Shown here in pieces: positions 26,801 to 36,305 of a DNA stretch of 64,000 bases (its first letter is position 1; each line of letters opens with the position of its first letter). The stretch covers positions 34,687,488 through 34,751,487 of the forward strand of contig OX246741.1 in assembly GCA_945910005.1 (NCBI GenBank), in the 5' to 3' direction. Both the position numbers and the translations under genes were made by a program. The DNA is from Isoperla grammatica. Lineage: Eukaryota; Arthropoda; Insecta; Plecoptera; Perlodidae. A model generated the notes under the pieces. It was not told where the DNA came from. It searched no databases and saw only the letters and a program-made list of their open reading frames with translations.

Positions 26801-29800
26801 AAACATTGCAACAGTGTATTGATCATCTAAAATAAACAGAACATACCGGTTTGACACCTATATGAAATATGGCCGCCATGCACATTATGAGAATTATGCT
26901 CCATTTTGTGTATACCATTGCCAAATTTATCGTATAATAGTTTTCTGTGGTTACCAATGGATGGGTACTTTTTCGATTTGTTTTTCATGAGTTTACCAAA
27001 ACACTTGGTTGACGTTTTCCTTTGGTATGTGAACCTCATCGGAGGATACTTCCGTAATTTGACATAACCCTCTCTTCCAGAAGGTGTCACCGGAAGGTTT
27101 CTGGCAGGAAATGAGAGAAGACTTCAATCGTTTATCTTTTCTCGTGAAACTGATCGACTTTCACGTCAGCAAGATAGTGCTCCTCTCGTTTGCCTGCAAC
27201 TTCTACTTCATTTGCTTACAACTGCTCAGCAACACACAGTAAGTTGCATGCCTATACGTCGTCACATGATTGAACAAGTATACAATTGGAGCAGTGTTGT
27301 TTCCCACACTACCCACGCACAGTTTTGCAGGACAAACTTGGCAGTTGCGCATGCCCCATATCGTTGTTGTTTTTGTGGCTTGCTCATGCCAATCAAGTCG
27401 TCCCACAGTAACCTTGTGAATACTGACGTCATAGATGAGTGCGTCGAAGCCAATCAGCGGGTGGCTTTTTTAAATATTGACATTTGGTTGGTCAATGCCT
27501 CACTCTTCTACGACGTCAGCATCGAAAAGGTTGCTGTGGAACGACAATAATACGGTGGCACGAGTGAATATTCAGACATTGTGCTTGAAAATCTGTACTC
27601 ATTCTACAACAAATTTACCAAAAAGGTGTTTTTTCTGTCCCATCCTTGATTTGCAAATGTCGGCGAGTATACACTGAGGGGGAAGGGGGGGGGGGGGTGC
27701 GTGACATTATTTTAATTTTTCATTTCAATTGCTGGCACTTTTGGCTACTTTCATAGGTGATTAATCATGTATAATATGCTTCTTGATATAACACTGTGTG
27801 TATTATGTTATTCTAGACTCCATCTGAGTGAGGAAGAGGCGATATACTACTATGTATCATTCGCCTACCTGATAGTGCGGACTGCAGCAGTGACGCTAAC
27901 CACGGCGCAAGTGTACGAGGAGAGTAGGAAGCCGAGGACAATCCTCTTCACCCTTCCCACAGAGAGCTTCAACGTAGAGGTAAGTCTGGCAACGTTGCTC
28001 GCTAGCTACCTGATAGTGCGGACTGCAGCAGTGACGCTAACCACGGCGCAAGTGTACGAGGAGAGTAGGAAGCCGAGGACAATCCTCTTCACCCTTCACA
28101 CAGAGAGCTTCAACGTAGAGGTAAGCCTGGCAACGTTGCTCCCTAGCTACCTGATAGTGCGGACTGCAGCAGTGACGCTAGCCACGGCGCAAGTGTTAAG
28201 AGGAGAGTAGGAAGCCTAGGACAATCCTCTTCACCCTTCACACAGAGAGCTTCAACGTAGAGGTAAGTCTGGCAACGTTGCTCCCTAGCTACCTGATAGC
28301 GCGGACTGCAGCAGTGACGCTAACCACGGCGCAAGTGTTAAGAGGAGAGTAGGAAGCCGAGGACAATCCTCTTCACCCTTCCCACAGAGAGCTTCAACGT
28401 AGCGGTACCGGTAAGTCTGGCAACGTTGCTCCCTAGCTACCTGATAGTGCGGACTGCAGCAGTGACGCTAACCACGGCGCAAGTGTACGAGGAGAGTAGG
28501 AAGCCGAGGACAATCCTCTTCACCCTTCCCACAGAGAGCTTCAACGTAGAGGTAAGTCTGGCAACGTTACTCCCTAGCTACCTGATAGCGCGGACTGCAG
28601 CAGTGACGCTAACCACGGCGCAAGTGTACGAGGAGAGTAGGAAGCCGAGGACAATCCTCTTCACCCTTCCCACAGAGAGCTTCAACGTAGAGGTAAGTCT
28701 GGCAACGTGGCTACCTGATAGTGCGGACTGCAGCAGTGACGCTAACCACGGCGCAAGTGTACGAGGCGAGTAGTAAGCCGAGGACAATCCTCTTCACCCT
28801 TCCCACAGAGAGCTTCAACGTAGAGGTAAGTCTGGCAACGTGGCTACCTGATAGTGCGGACTGCAGCAGTGACGCTAACCACGGCGCAAGTGTACGAGGA
28901 GTGTAGTAAGCCGAGGACAATCCTCTTCACCCTTCACACAGAGAGCTTCAACGTAGAGGTAAGTCTGGCAACGTTGCTCCCTAGCTACCTGATAGTGCGG
29001 ACTGCAGCAGTGACGCTAGCCACGGCGCAAGTGTACGAGGAGTGTAGGAAGCCGAGGACAATCCTCTTCACCCTTCCCACAGAGAGCTTCAACGTAGAGG
29101 TACCGTAAGTCTGGCAACGTGGCTACCTGATAGTGCGGACTGCAGCAGTGACGCTAACCACGGCGCAAGTGTACGAGGAGTGTAGTAAGCCGAGGACAAT
29201 CCTCTTCACCCTTCACACAGAGAGCTTCAACGTACTCGTAGAGGTAAGTCTGGCAACGTTGCTCCCTAGCTACCTGATAGTGCGGACTGCAGCAGTGACG
29301 CTAGCCACGGCGCAAGTGTACGAGGAGTGTAGGAAGCCGAGGACAATCCTCTTCACCCTTCCCACAGAGAGCTTCAACGTAGAGGTAAGCCTGGCAACGT
29401 TGCTCCCTAGCTACCTGATAGCGCGGACTGTAGCAGTGACGCTAGCCACGGCGCAAGTGTACGAGGAGAGTAGGAAGCCGAGGACAATCCTCTTCACCCT
29501 TCCCACAGAGAGCTTCAACGTAGAGGTATAAGTCTGGCAACGTGGCTACCTGATAGCGCGGACTGCAGCAGTGACGCTAACCACGGCGCAAGTGTACGAG
29601 GAGAGTAGGAAGCCGAGGACAATCCTCTTCACCCTTCCCACAGAGAGCTTCAACGTAGAGGTAAGTCTGGCAACGTGGCTACCTGATAGTGCGGACTGCA
29701 GCAGTGACGCTAACCACGGCGCAAGTGTACGAGGAGAGTAGTAAGCCGAGGACAATCCTCTTCACCCTTCACACAGAGAGCTTCAACGTAGAGGTAAGCC

Positions 29801-32741
29801 TGGCAACGTCGCTCCCTAGCTACCTGATAGCGCGGACTGTAGCAGTGACGCTAACCACGGCGCAAGTGTTAAGAGGAGAGTAGGAAGCCGAGGACAATCC
29901 TCTTCACCCTTCACACAGAGAGCTTCAACGTAGAGGTAAGTCTGGCAACGTTGCTCCCTAGCTACCTGATAGTGCGGACTGCAGCAGTGACCAGTGGCGT
30001 AGCTACGTCTTTACGGGCCCGTGTGCAAACTGGACACGACGCCCCCCCCCCCATTTTTTGTTTATACCCACAAAACACATACACAAGATTTTTATCTCGC
30101 GGGAATGGGCCGCATGGTTTGCAAGGTCCTAAAGAGATAATGAATCGTTTATCTTGAGACGTTAATTTACTATAGTTGGCGTTGTTGGTAGAGTAGCTAG
30201 TATTGGTCTGCTCAGGGATATCAGTAGGTTCCTGTACCGGTAAATCATCATTGTGTAACTCTTCAACTAGAAGTTGCTGTTTCTCTTGATTATCTTCAGG
30301 ATCGGCTATAGCTATTGAGTCTGTTGTATCTTTACTTACGGTTTGGTACGGTTGCACTGCCTGATGGATGACTAGTACGTACTTGAAAGAATGTGTCAAG
30401 TTTTGGTAGCTGTTTGATTCGTTTATCACTTTTTTTTTTCTCCCTTTTCATGTTGTACACGTTGACTCTGTATATAGGCCTAATAGGCCTACTATATTTC
30501 AATAACTTAAACCACACGACACAATCATACACAATAACCCAACAAATATTAGTTTTTAAAATATGTAGAACTAACCGCAGTAAAAGCGCTAAGAGGAACG
30601 GGGACACTCAGAGTTCACTTCACACACGCGCCCACACCCAATGAGGGAGCAACGAATACTGAATTGATGACCAACCCTCTCCTATAAGAGAAGCCATGAG
30701 TCCAAATAGCTTTTCCTGACTATGGCAAATACGTCCATATGTCACTTATTTATTCAATTCCAAGAGCTAATTGGATAACTATTTATAGTAAAAAAGCCAA
30801 ATTCGTTTGTAAATGCAGTCAAGCAACGATTACTCTTTGAGTCCTTTCTGTGGGATTATACTGTATTTTGTTTCCCTATGGATACAAGCTTCACACTTTT
30901 CCTTAGTTGAAACTCTCTCCAACTCTTTTCGCCTGTCAGTTCTTGCATGTTGAACTATCAAGTCTAATGCCAAATTTGTCTTGCCCAATGAGAGCGAAAT
31001 AATTGTAAATTGGTAGCCTCAATAATTTTGCAAAAATATAGAAAATTGTCATCAGATCAAAACCATACATCGATTAATGGGACAAACATGGAGTTGGAGA
31101 GAGGGCCCGGGCCCCTCCGGGGCCCGGGCCCGAGTACAACTGCACCCTCTGCCACCCGATAGCTACGCCACTGGCAGTGGGCAGGGCACAAATCAGCGCC
31201 GCCAAATTTAGCGATCCCGTTATTTTCTTTTCAACATATGCAACCCTATCTCTTCAAGGAAATGCATTCAATGTCGCGATAACGTTATCCATCCTTTCCT
31301 TCCTTTAGGGTTTGGACTTTCTTCTTTTCTCGTGTGTTTTTATTTTATTTTTGTTTCACATTCTTCCTCCTGCAGACCCAGTGCAGTAAAGTGCACAGTG
31401 CTTCATTGGTCACGCCCGTTGTGTTAGGAATTTCTAGGTGTCCAACCCAAGGACGTAAATTATCCTGTTTCAAGTAGATTGTAGAAACTAGACAAGTAGA
31501 AAATGAAGCTCGTACTATTGGAATCGAGTATTTTTGTATAAGCATGAGACTAAATACGTTGGAGCAACTCGAATACTATACTTGCTGATGTCACCTGATG
31601 TTGTTTGCAGGCTAAACGGTTGCTGCAACAGGTGATTACGGACAAGGTGGCGTTTACAGGACTCAACTTCTTCTTTGTGACCAGAAAGCTTCTTCTCACA
31701 GTGAGTAGTTAATCGACCAATTCCGTTATACCTTACTGCTATATAATTAATTTTAAAGTAAGTTATAACATGAATGCGTATTTACTGACTTTCCAGTTAG
31801 TTACAAGAACATTGATTTCCAGTTGGGGGATATTACATTACATTATTATTACACATTATTATTATTATTATTATTACATTTATTAATTCTTATTTGTTTT
31901 TTATTGCTCTTCATCTTATTTCTGTTCATTTCTGTGTGTATAGGCCCTACTTCGCATCTTCAAAGTAGTTTATCACCGCCATGGCTTCTCACTTGCTTCT
32001 TACTTGGTGATCAATCCGCAGTTGTATTTCTGAGATTTAGGTTGGAATTCATAGTCGGGCCTAGGGGCACCCATTGTTGCTATGGATTTGTTTTGTTTAT
32101 GGGAAATAACATGGAAACAACTGTTACCTTGGTAACAATGGGCGCCCCTAGGTGTAGGGGCCGACTATGAATTCCAACCTAGGCTTAGTTGCTATAACCG
32201 GTACCTCAATGGTTTGTCGGCGACGTTAGGTTTTATGGATTTCAGAGTAAAGGAGCATGACGCAGCTAGATACCGAATGGAGAGAACTTTATTAGCCCCA
32301 CGCGAGTTCTCAATAAATATGGACGTTGACGTACAATAATTATTAACCCAACACAAGTAGAACATAATATTTGCATACCACTCGAAAAGATCCCTATTAA
32401 AGTCATAAGGATAGTTTTATAGCTGGATTTGTGCTGTAGACCTACATGTAAAACTATAGTATTATTTAGCAAGAACTCACTCTTGCTGCATGGTTCCAAA
32501 CTTCCATTACTTGATTCATCGTATGACAGATAACCAGGCATCAGATGGTAGCACAAATGTGTCATCAATTCTGACAAGTCTTCTTCGGTCAAACATTATG
32601 TAAATTGTGGTTTATTCTTGTTTTCAGTTGGCTGGCACAGTGGTGACCTACGCGATTGTGCTCGTACAGCTGAACGATGTTGCTGTTACCAATGCAGCCA
32701 ACTTAAGCCACTCAGTGTGGCATCATGTTGACAAATGTTAA
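2829..32741 (+). CDS. Sugar-taste gustatory receptor (Gr5a/Gr64-like), 8 exons, complete
   Basis: Seven-transmembrane insect gustatory receptor of the sugar/trehalose clade, expected in the membrane of taste neurons as a ligand-gated channel. Exons: 2829-3136, 3785-3903, 4248-4436, 26148-26419, 27081-27238, 27817-27979, 31611-31700, 32628-32741. All introns are GT-AG, phases match, and the total is 1413 nt (470 residues plus stop), the usual family length. Recognised blocks: SFHRAL...LMPVTGV (exon 1), LATRWPELSLK (exon 3), LAALAESVLSKL across the exon 3/4 junction, GFWQEMREDFNRLS (exon 5), SFAYLIVRT (exon 6), TGLNFFFVTRKLLLT (exon 7) and TYAIVLVQL at residues 440-448, the family TYhhhhhQF signature. 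The first ATG follows an in-frame open stretch; Met4 is an alternative start. Intron 3 is 21.7 kb because of a minisatellite made from exon 3; intron 6 holds an exon-6-derived array. The assignment to the sugar clade is firm; the exact ligand and paralogue are not known. Confidence 0.93.
2880..2972 (+). repeat. In-frame duplication in exon 1 of the receptor
   Basis: A 51-bp segment starting GTCGCAGCCCGAC at 2880 is repeated from 2931; the second copy is shorter by 6 bases and diverged. It encodes VAARHKDKMADHET followed by VAARPKMADGET in the N-terminal cytoplasmic tail, ahead of the first conserved block. Both copies stay in frame. Confidence 0.75.
3137..3784 (+). other. Intron 1 of the receptor, with SINE-like DNA and a hairpin
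   Basis: GT-AG intron between exon 1 and exon 2. It contains an A run at 3160-3174, a tRNA-derived SINE head on the minus strand (about 3250-3340) and an imperfect hairpin around 3473-3526 whose arms contain GATTAAATAACC and GGTTATTTAATC. No coding sequence is evident. Confidence 0.7.
3250..3340 (-). mobile_element. tRNA-derived SINE head
   Basis: Read on the minus strand it has an A-box-like TGGCTCAGAGG (plus 3319-3329) and a B-box-like AGTTCGATACT (plus 3271-3281) at tRNA-like spacing, followed by CTGGCTACCGG. A related sequence with the same B box and CTGGCTACC tail lies at 39180-39260, so this looks like a dispersed SINE family rather than a functional tRNA. Confidence 0.5.
4390..24668 (+). 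repeat. 64-bp minisatellite derived from exon 3 and its splice donor (317 units)
   Basis: Each 64-bp unit is the last 47 bases of exon 3 (4390-4436, encoding residues 191-205 of the receptor) plus the first 17 bases of intron 3 (4437-4453). The first unit is the exon itself; 316 further units follow in intron 3. The phase is exactly preserved: the motif CGATTAAC recurs from 4395 to 24619, which is 316 x 64 bases with no net indel. Variation is mostly point changes at a few sites: CCCG/CGCG/CACG/CCAG after ACTT, GTCACCACC versus GTCCCCACC, GGCTGG versus GACTGG or GGATGG, and GGTAGG versus GTTAGG. Most units keep the donor-like AG|GTAGGC, the pyrimidine-rich TCTTTCTCCTGGCAG and a branch-like GATTAAC. 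Runs of variant units recur, showing higher-order duplication. There are no unique spacers, so it is not a CRISPR array. Confidence 0.97.
24706..24852. mobile_element. MITE, Harbinger-like, in intron 3
   Basis: A 147-bp element with imperfect terminal inverted repeats (GGGCCGGTCTTACAAT and the complement of GGTCCAGTCTTACAAT) and TTA on both sides (24703-24705, 24853-24855). It lies 37 bases after the end of the minisatellite. A 3-bp TTA target duplication fits PIF/Harbinger-type MITEs; no coding capacity. Confidence 0.75.
25341..25490. mobile_element. Short MITE, copy 1 (intron 3)
   Basis: About 150 bp with inverted ends (CCCACAGCAAACTTGT near the left; complement of AAGGTTTCTGTGG near the right) and an internal TGACGTCATAGATGAGTG. 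It is clearly related to 27398-27545 in intron 5 of the same gene. Confidence 0.65.
25885..26108. mobile_element. Foldback element with G tract, 39 bases before exon 4
   Basis: Two arms of about 95 bases (25885-25979 and about 26009-26108) are inverted copies: TTATAAGACCTAATAATTG at the left, the complement at the right. The loop is an 18-base G tract at 25980-25997. RNA of intron 3 could form a long hairpin ending just upstream of the exon 4 acceptor. Confidence 0.8.
27398..27545. mobile_element. Short MITE, copy 2 (intron 5)
   Basis: About 148 bp, with GTCGTCCCACAG at the left end and CTGTGGAACGAC at the right end as imperfect inverted repeats, and an internal TGACGTCATAGATGAGTG shared with the copy at 25341-25490. 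No coding function; a chance ORF crosses it. Confidence 0.65.
27865..29991 (+). repeat. Exon-6-derived tandem array with splice donors (about 16 units)
   Basis: The unit is the last 115 bases of exon 6 (27865-27979, residues 366-403) plus 26 bases of the following intron. Units begin with CTACCTGATA at 27865, 28006, 28147, 28289, 28437, 28578, 28711, 28844, 28985, 29123, 29270, 29411, 29546, 29679, 29820 and 29962; the last is cut off at 29991. Spacings are 141 (parent type), 133 (spacer shortened by 8 bases) and a few with small insertions (142, 147, 148, 138, 135). Most copies keep a donor-like GAG|GTAAGT or GTAAGC, and the 141-bp type ends in CCCTAG just before the next copy. The 141-bp units are open in frame through the spacer, reading VSLATLLPSY. 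Confidence 0.95.
29992..31173 (-). mobile_element. hAT-like element, non-autonomous, at the end of the exon-6 array
   Basis: The ends are inverted repeats: CAGTGGCGTAGCTACG at 29992 and the complement of CGATAGCTACGCCACTG ending at 31173. The flanking octamers GCAGTGAC and GCAGTGGG agree at 6 of 8 positions, suggesting an 8-bp hAT target duplication. On the minus strand an ORF (about 30429 down to 30000) contains ISLGPCKPCGPFPRDK, which resembles the region before the TTF/ZMYM-type zinc finger of hAT transposases; the rest of a transposase is missing. It has a C tract at 30042-30052 and a GC-rich palindrome of GGGCCC blocks at about 31103-31134. The family assignment is inference. Confidence 0.7.
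31174..31610 (+). other. Rest of intron 6 of the receptor
   Basis: AT-rich sequence between the hAT-like element and exon 7, with a pyrimidine-rich stretch at 31286-31345. It ends in TTGTTTGCAG at 31610, the exon 7 acceptor. No other feature recognised. Confidence 0.6.
32039..32180. mobile_element. 142-bp MITE with long inverted ends (intron 7)
   Basis: Terminal inverted repeats of about 40 bases: AGGTTGGAATTCATAGTCGG at 32039 and its complement ending at 32180, continuing into CCTAGGGGC / GCCCCTAGG and a CCATTGTT / AACAATGG pair. Nearly palindromic; no coding capacity. Confidence 0.8.
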
Positions 32742-32757
32742 AAAATTAAATAATAAT

Positions 32758-32767
32758 AATAAATAAA
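32758..32767 (+). terminator. Poly(A) signals of the sugar receptor gene
   Basis: Two overlapping AATAAA hexamers begin 17 and 21 bases after the TAA stop (32739-32741), inside an AT-rich run. They are the likely cleavage/polyadenylation signal, giving a very short 3' UTR. Confidence 0.6.
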
Positions 32768-33996
32768 ACAATTTTTTGCACAAAAGAAATGCCTATCAAT
32801 TAGTTAAGGATCAGTTATTCGAGAATTCAAGTTCACAACACGTAATGTAAAAGTGGAAGAATGTTTCAAAATCAGTGTAAAGAAATATAATGTTGAAGAA
32901 TGTAGATAATCTTTTATCCAAAATTACTAAACTTTGCTTACTTACTTTACTTTAATTACTAATTAGTTAAAAACTGTACGTAATTATGTAACAAAAAAGG
33001 TGTATGTTTTGTGTTGATTATTACTGTTATACATAATTAAACCGTATATATATACATATATACATAATCGTACCGTACAATTTTATAATTGTTGTAAATT
33101 ATGATGTCGGCTGAATCAGATCCATCGCCATGAAGTTTCTTTCATAAGGGGAAACAAGATTCGTTTGGTGGAATTGGGGGTGGGGGGGGGGGGGGGGGGG
33201 GCGGTCAGCCCACAAACACAAAGAGGGTCGGCATGAATGACAGGTAGAAGATATACGGAGACCAATCGAAGAAAATGTATATAGTGAGCAATGTGGCGCA
33301 TATTCTAAGTTGTGAACATCAAATTAGCTACGATCAAAAACTAGATATTACAAAACTGGGACGTCCAGTACCTCATCTTAATTTGGAGCAAATTTCGAAA
33401 GGAAAAAATAAAGCTTACTGCCGAAAATTCCTTACTAGCATACTCTCTGCTTTAGCCATGCTGACAATTGAAAAAAAAAAATACGATTTTCGACTTCAAC
33501 AACGTCTTAATCGAGAGGTTTGCTCGAGACAAAAACAGAAGGTTGGATTTTATCTACCGATAGGTGAGTAACGAGTTGTTCTTACATTTCCTTAGTAAAA
33601 TTCTACTTTTTGAGTGATGGGGGGGGGGGGGGGGGGGGGGAGTAAATTACGTTGTACTTGTGCCCCCTGCAATTTAGATGTTACGAGCCGCCACTGTGAG
33701 CAAGGCAAGACAGTGATGAGCAAAGGGAAGGGATGACTAAAGATATACCGGTCTCCACGAGAGTAGCCATTATGAGCTAAATCAACACATTCCTCTAACC
33801 TCTACATGCATTCTAAGCATGTTAATAAAGCTGTAAATAATAGTAAATTGGTATCTCATTGAGTGGCCGCCTTACAATAATCAGGACCTAATGTCTTATT
33901 TGCAAATATCTTCACACAAAAATGCATGCAACTGAAAAATGTCGAATACATAAGATGAATTATTGCAAAGTAAATAATTGTACAAAAAAGTAAAAG
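32768..33996. other. Intergenic, AT-rich, with two G tracts
   Basis: Low-complexity AT-rich DNA downstream of the receptor. G tracts lie at 33182-33201 (20 G) and 33619-33640 (22 G). GAGCCGCCACTG at about 33686-33697 looks like the end of a hAT-type element. An ORF at 33275-33571 resembles nothing I recognise and is probably chance. Confidence 0.5.
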
Positions 33997-34069
33997 TGTT
34001 TCCGCCCGGGATCGAACCGGGGACCTTCTGCGTGTTAGGCAGATGTGATAACCGCTACACCACGGAAAC
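33997..34069 (-). tRNA. tRNA-Val (anticodon AAC)
   Basis: 73-nt tRNA: acceptor stem GTTTCCG pairing with CGGAAAC, D-arm with A box TGGTGTAGCGG, anticodon loop CTAACAC (AAC, valine), T-arm with B box GGTTCGATCCC, discriminator A. The 3' CCA is not encoded. A T run follows on the minus strand as Pol III terminator. Identical to the copies at 35343 and 40500. Confidence 0.95.
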
Positions 34070-35342
34070 TGTTGAGAGTAAGAACGTAATAAGTAGAATA
34101 AGCGTGAAGCCGGCAGAGCGTGCTAAGATAATAATATTATAATACAGTCAGCAATTACTGGCATTTTAGAAAAATCTACACATGCAATTGCGGATTTTAA
34201 AAGTTTTCAGTTATAAAACTGATTTTCAAAGGAGAATAGAACTATGTCGAACTATGTACACGAAAGATAATGAAAAATCATAAAATAGTAAGAATAACAA
34301 AACAAATTAGTAACTACTATAGTATAACTAAATGTAGAAAAAAGGACAAGAACAATACAAATGAATTCAAGACAAATGACTCCACTGTGACACCAATCGT
34401 ACCGTACAATTTTGGTTTTCGGTGTTTATGGTGTTTTTGCAACAGTGGGGAAAAAGTGGGTGCCCCCCCCCCCCCCCCCCCCCCACGTAATCCATTACAG
34501 TCTTCAGACGTCAATAACCTATTAAAGCAGACAATCATAACAAAAATATCACAACGAACACCAACTGGAGCCGTCATAGCAACGAAGCACATTACAAAAT
34601 AGTATTAAAAAAAGTCCCTGTACTGAACATCAGTTCTTGTATAACTGCGCGAGTGTTCCGACTACAAATACAAATTTATTTATTTGATTCCGAAATATTG
34701 TTACGCGAATAAAAAAAGTAACATAATAGCTCTTCTCTAATCAATCATGCTTATCAGTTGCTCCATAAATTCACGATGGTCCGCCTACCTCTGTGAGGGG
34801 CTGGGCTGGGGCCCTGAGCGCAACTGCCCACCCTTTTTCTCCGCCACTGTAATCGGTCATCAACAATTCTACCATCATCGTCAATGGAACACTGAATAGT
34901 TCTACTAAAGACTGGTACACGTATAAATTTAAGGTTAGATAGACGGTTAGAACATAAGAAACACGTAAAAGCGTTCACACTAAAGTTATAGTTTTGTCTT
35001 TCTTGTTCCTTGTTATAAAGTTGGGCAATGTCCAACTTTACGACTAACAAGTTACGAAAATCTCAAGTCAACGAACCGTTTACTTCAATAATACTTATGA
35101 AATACTAGTAAAATGTACAGCAATTGTTGTAGGCACGGCTATTATAATTAATTGTGGATAATAAGAGTTTAACATTGATGTATTAACCCAAGGATAAAAC
35201 ACTTCAATTTAGTACTTCACTAGCCCTATCTTGAACGAAACGACGTTATGTGAACCAGGCTCTTTAAAAAATGTTGTGGACTGCTCCAAATTTTAAGGGA
35301 TCATATGGGTTAAGCTACCCATTTTACAAAAAAGTAAAAAAG
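34070..35342. other. Intergenic with C tract and hAT-like end
   Basis: AT-rich DNA between two tRNA genes. It has a 22-base C tract at 34463-34484 and CTCCGCCACTG at about 34839-34849, a terminal motif like that at 33686 and 31164. No gene recognised; small ORFs cross the C tract by chance. Confidence 0.45.
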
Positions 35343-35415
35343 TGTTTCCGCCCGGGATCGAACCGGGGACCTTCTGCGTGTTAGGCAGATGTGATAACCG
35401 CTACACCACGGAAAC
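35343..35415 (-). tRNA. tRNA-Val (anticodon AAC), second copy
   Basis: Identical over 73 nt to the copy at 33997-34069, with the same A and B boxes and AAC anticodon. The 3' flank (plus strand ACAAAAAAGTAAAA just before the gene) is shared with the first copy, so the duplication included flanking DNA. A T6 tract follows as terminator. Confidence 0.95.
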
Positions 35416-35797
35416 ATCTGTACAATATGGCGGGTCTGGCAGTTCAAAGTGAAGTCAGTCGATGATTGTCCAGTATAGAAAGTTGAAGTGGCGACTGCGA
35501 GTAGAGTAGTGATCAGTTATCAGTGTTTGGCAAGCACGAGAGCTTGTGTATATGTGTGTGTATACAACCGATAAAGATGGGTCAGCAGTAATACGCGAGA
35601 CTCTCGGTTTGCGGTCTTTGGCAAGTTCCCAAAAAAAGGAACATTGAAACGTTGTTACTTTTGCTCAAAAAGGAACTGGCACGTTCCACAAAAGGAACTT
35701 AGTTCGTTTCACGTTCCTTTTAAAATTACTTTCAATCTTATTCTACTAATATCACTCGCTGACTCGGTCTCCGTCCGCTTCCAGACCTCGGAATCTG

Positions 35798-35828
<31 letters not shown>

Positions 35829-36003
35829 AATTTTCGGGAACAGTCACGAGATTTCGAGAATTCGGCGGGATTTCGACGGCGAAAGGAACTTATAAAATAA
35901 CGTTCCGAGTTCCCACGAAATAGTAACTTTTCACGTTACAAGTTCTTGATGTAAGAAAAAGAACGTTCCTCTAAACGTTCTTAAAAAAGTAACGCGTTAA
36001 AAG

Positions 36004-36295
36004 CCCGGTTTACACACCGTAATAAGGTTTAAGGTCTAAGGTTTAACAAAGTTGAATCAAGCTAGTAGCATCATGGCGTTCACATAACTTCCTAAGATTT
36101 AAGGGCTAGGACGAAAGTTGAAACTATTCCAACTTGTTAGCTCTTATCCCAAAAATTCTTAGCCCAGCCAATGAGAGACGAGCTTTTATAAATCCGGCCA
36201 CTGGTAGCGATCCTAGTAAATCAGTTTGGAAAATACTTTCCTTAGAACAAAATATTAAATGTTAAACCTTAAACCTTATTCCGGTGTGTAAACCC
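36004..36295. mobile_element. MITE with TTTACACAC-type ends
   Basis: 292 bp with inverted ends: CCCGGTTTACACACCG at the left and the complement of GGGTTTACACACCGG at the right, both followed inward by AATAAGGTTTAAGGT. TTAA lies on both flanks. Same type of ends as 46921-47318. Confidence 0.75.
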
Positions 36296-36305
36296 ATGGC
36301 ATTAA

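Noticed and set aside
28578..29755. Minus-strand ORFs of 69 codons repeated in the exon-6 array
   Set aside because: They are antisense shadows of the receptor exon copies.
34270..34602. ORFs crossing the C22 tract on both strands
   Set aside because: Homopolymer-driven poly-Pro/poly-Gly frames without conserved features.
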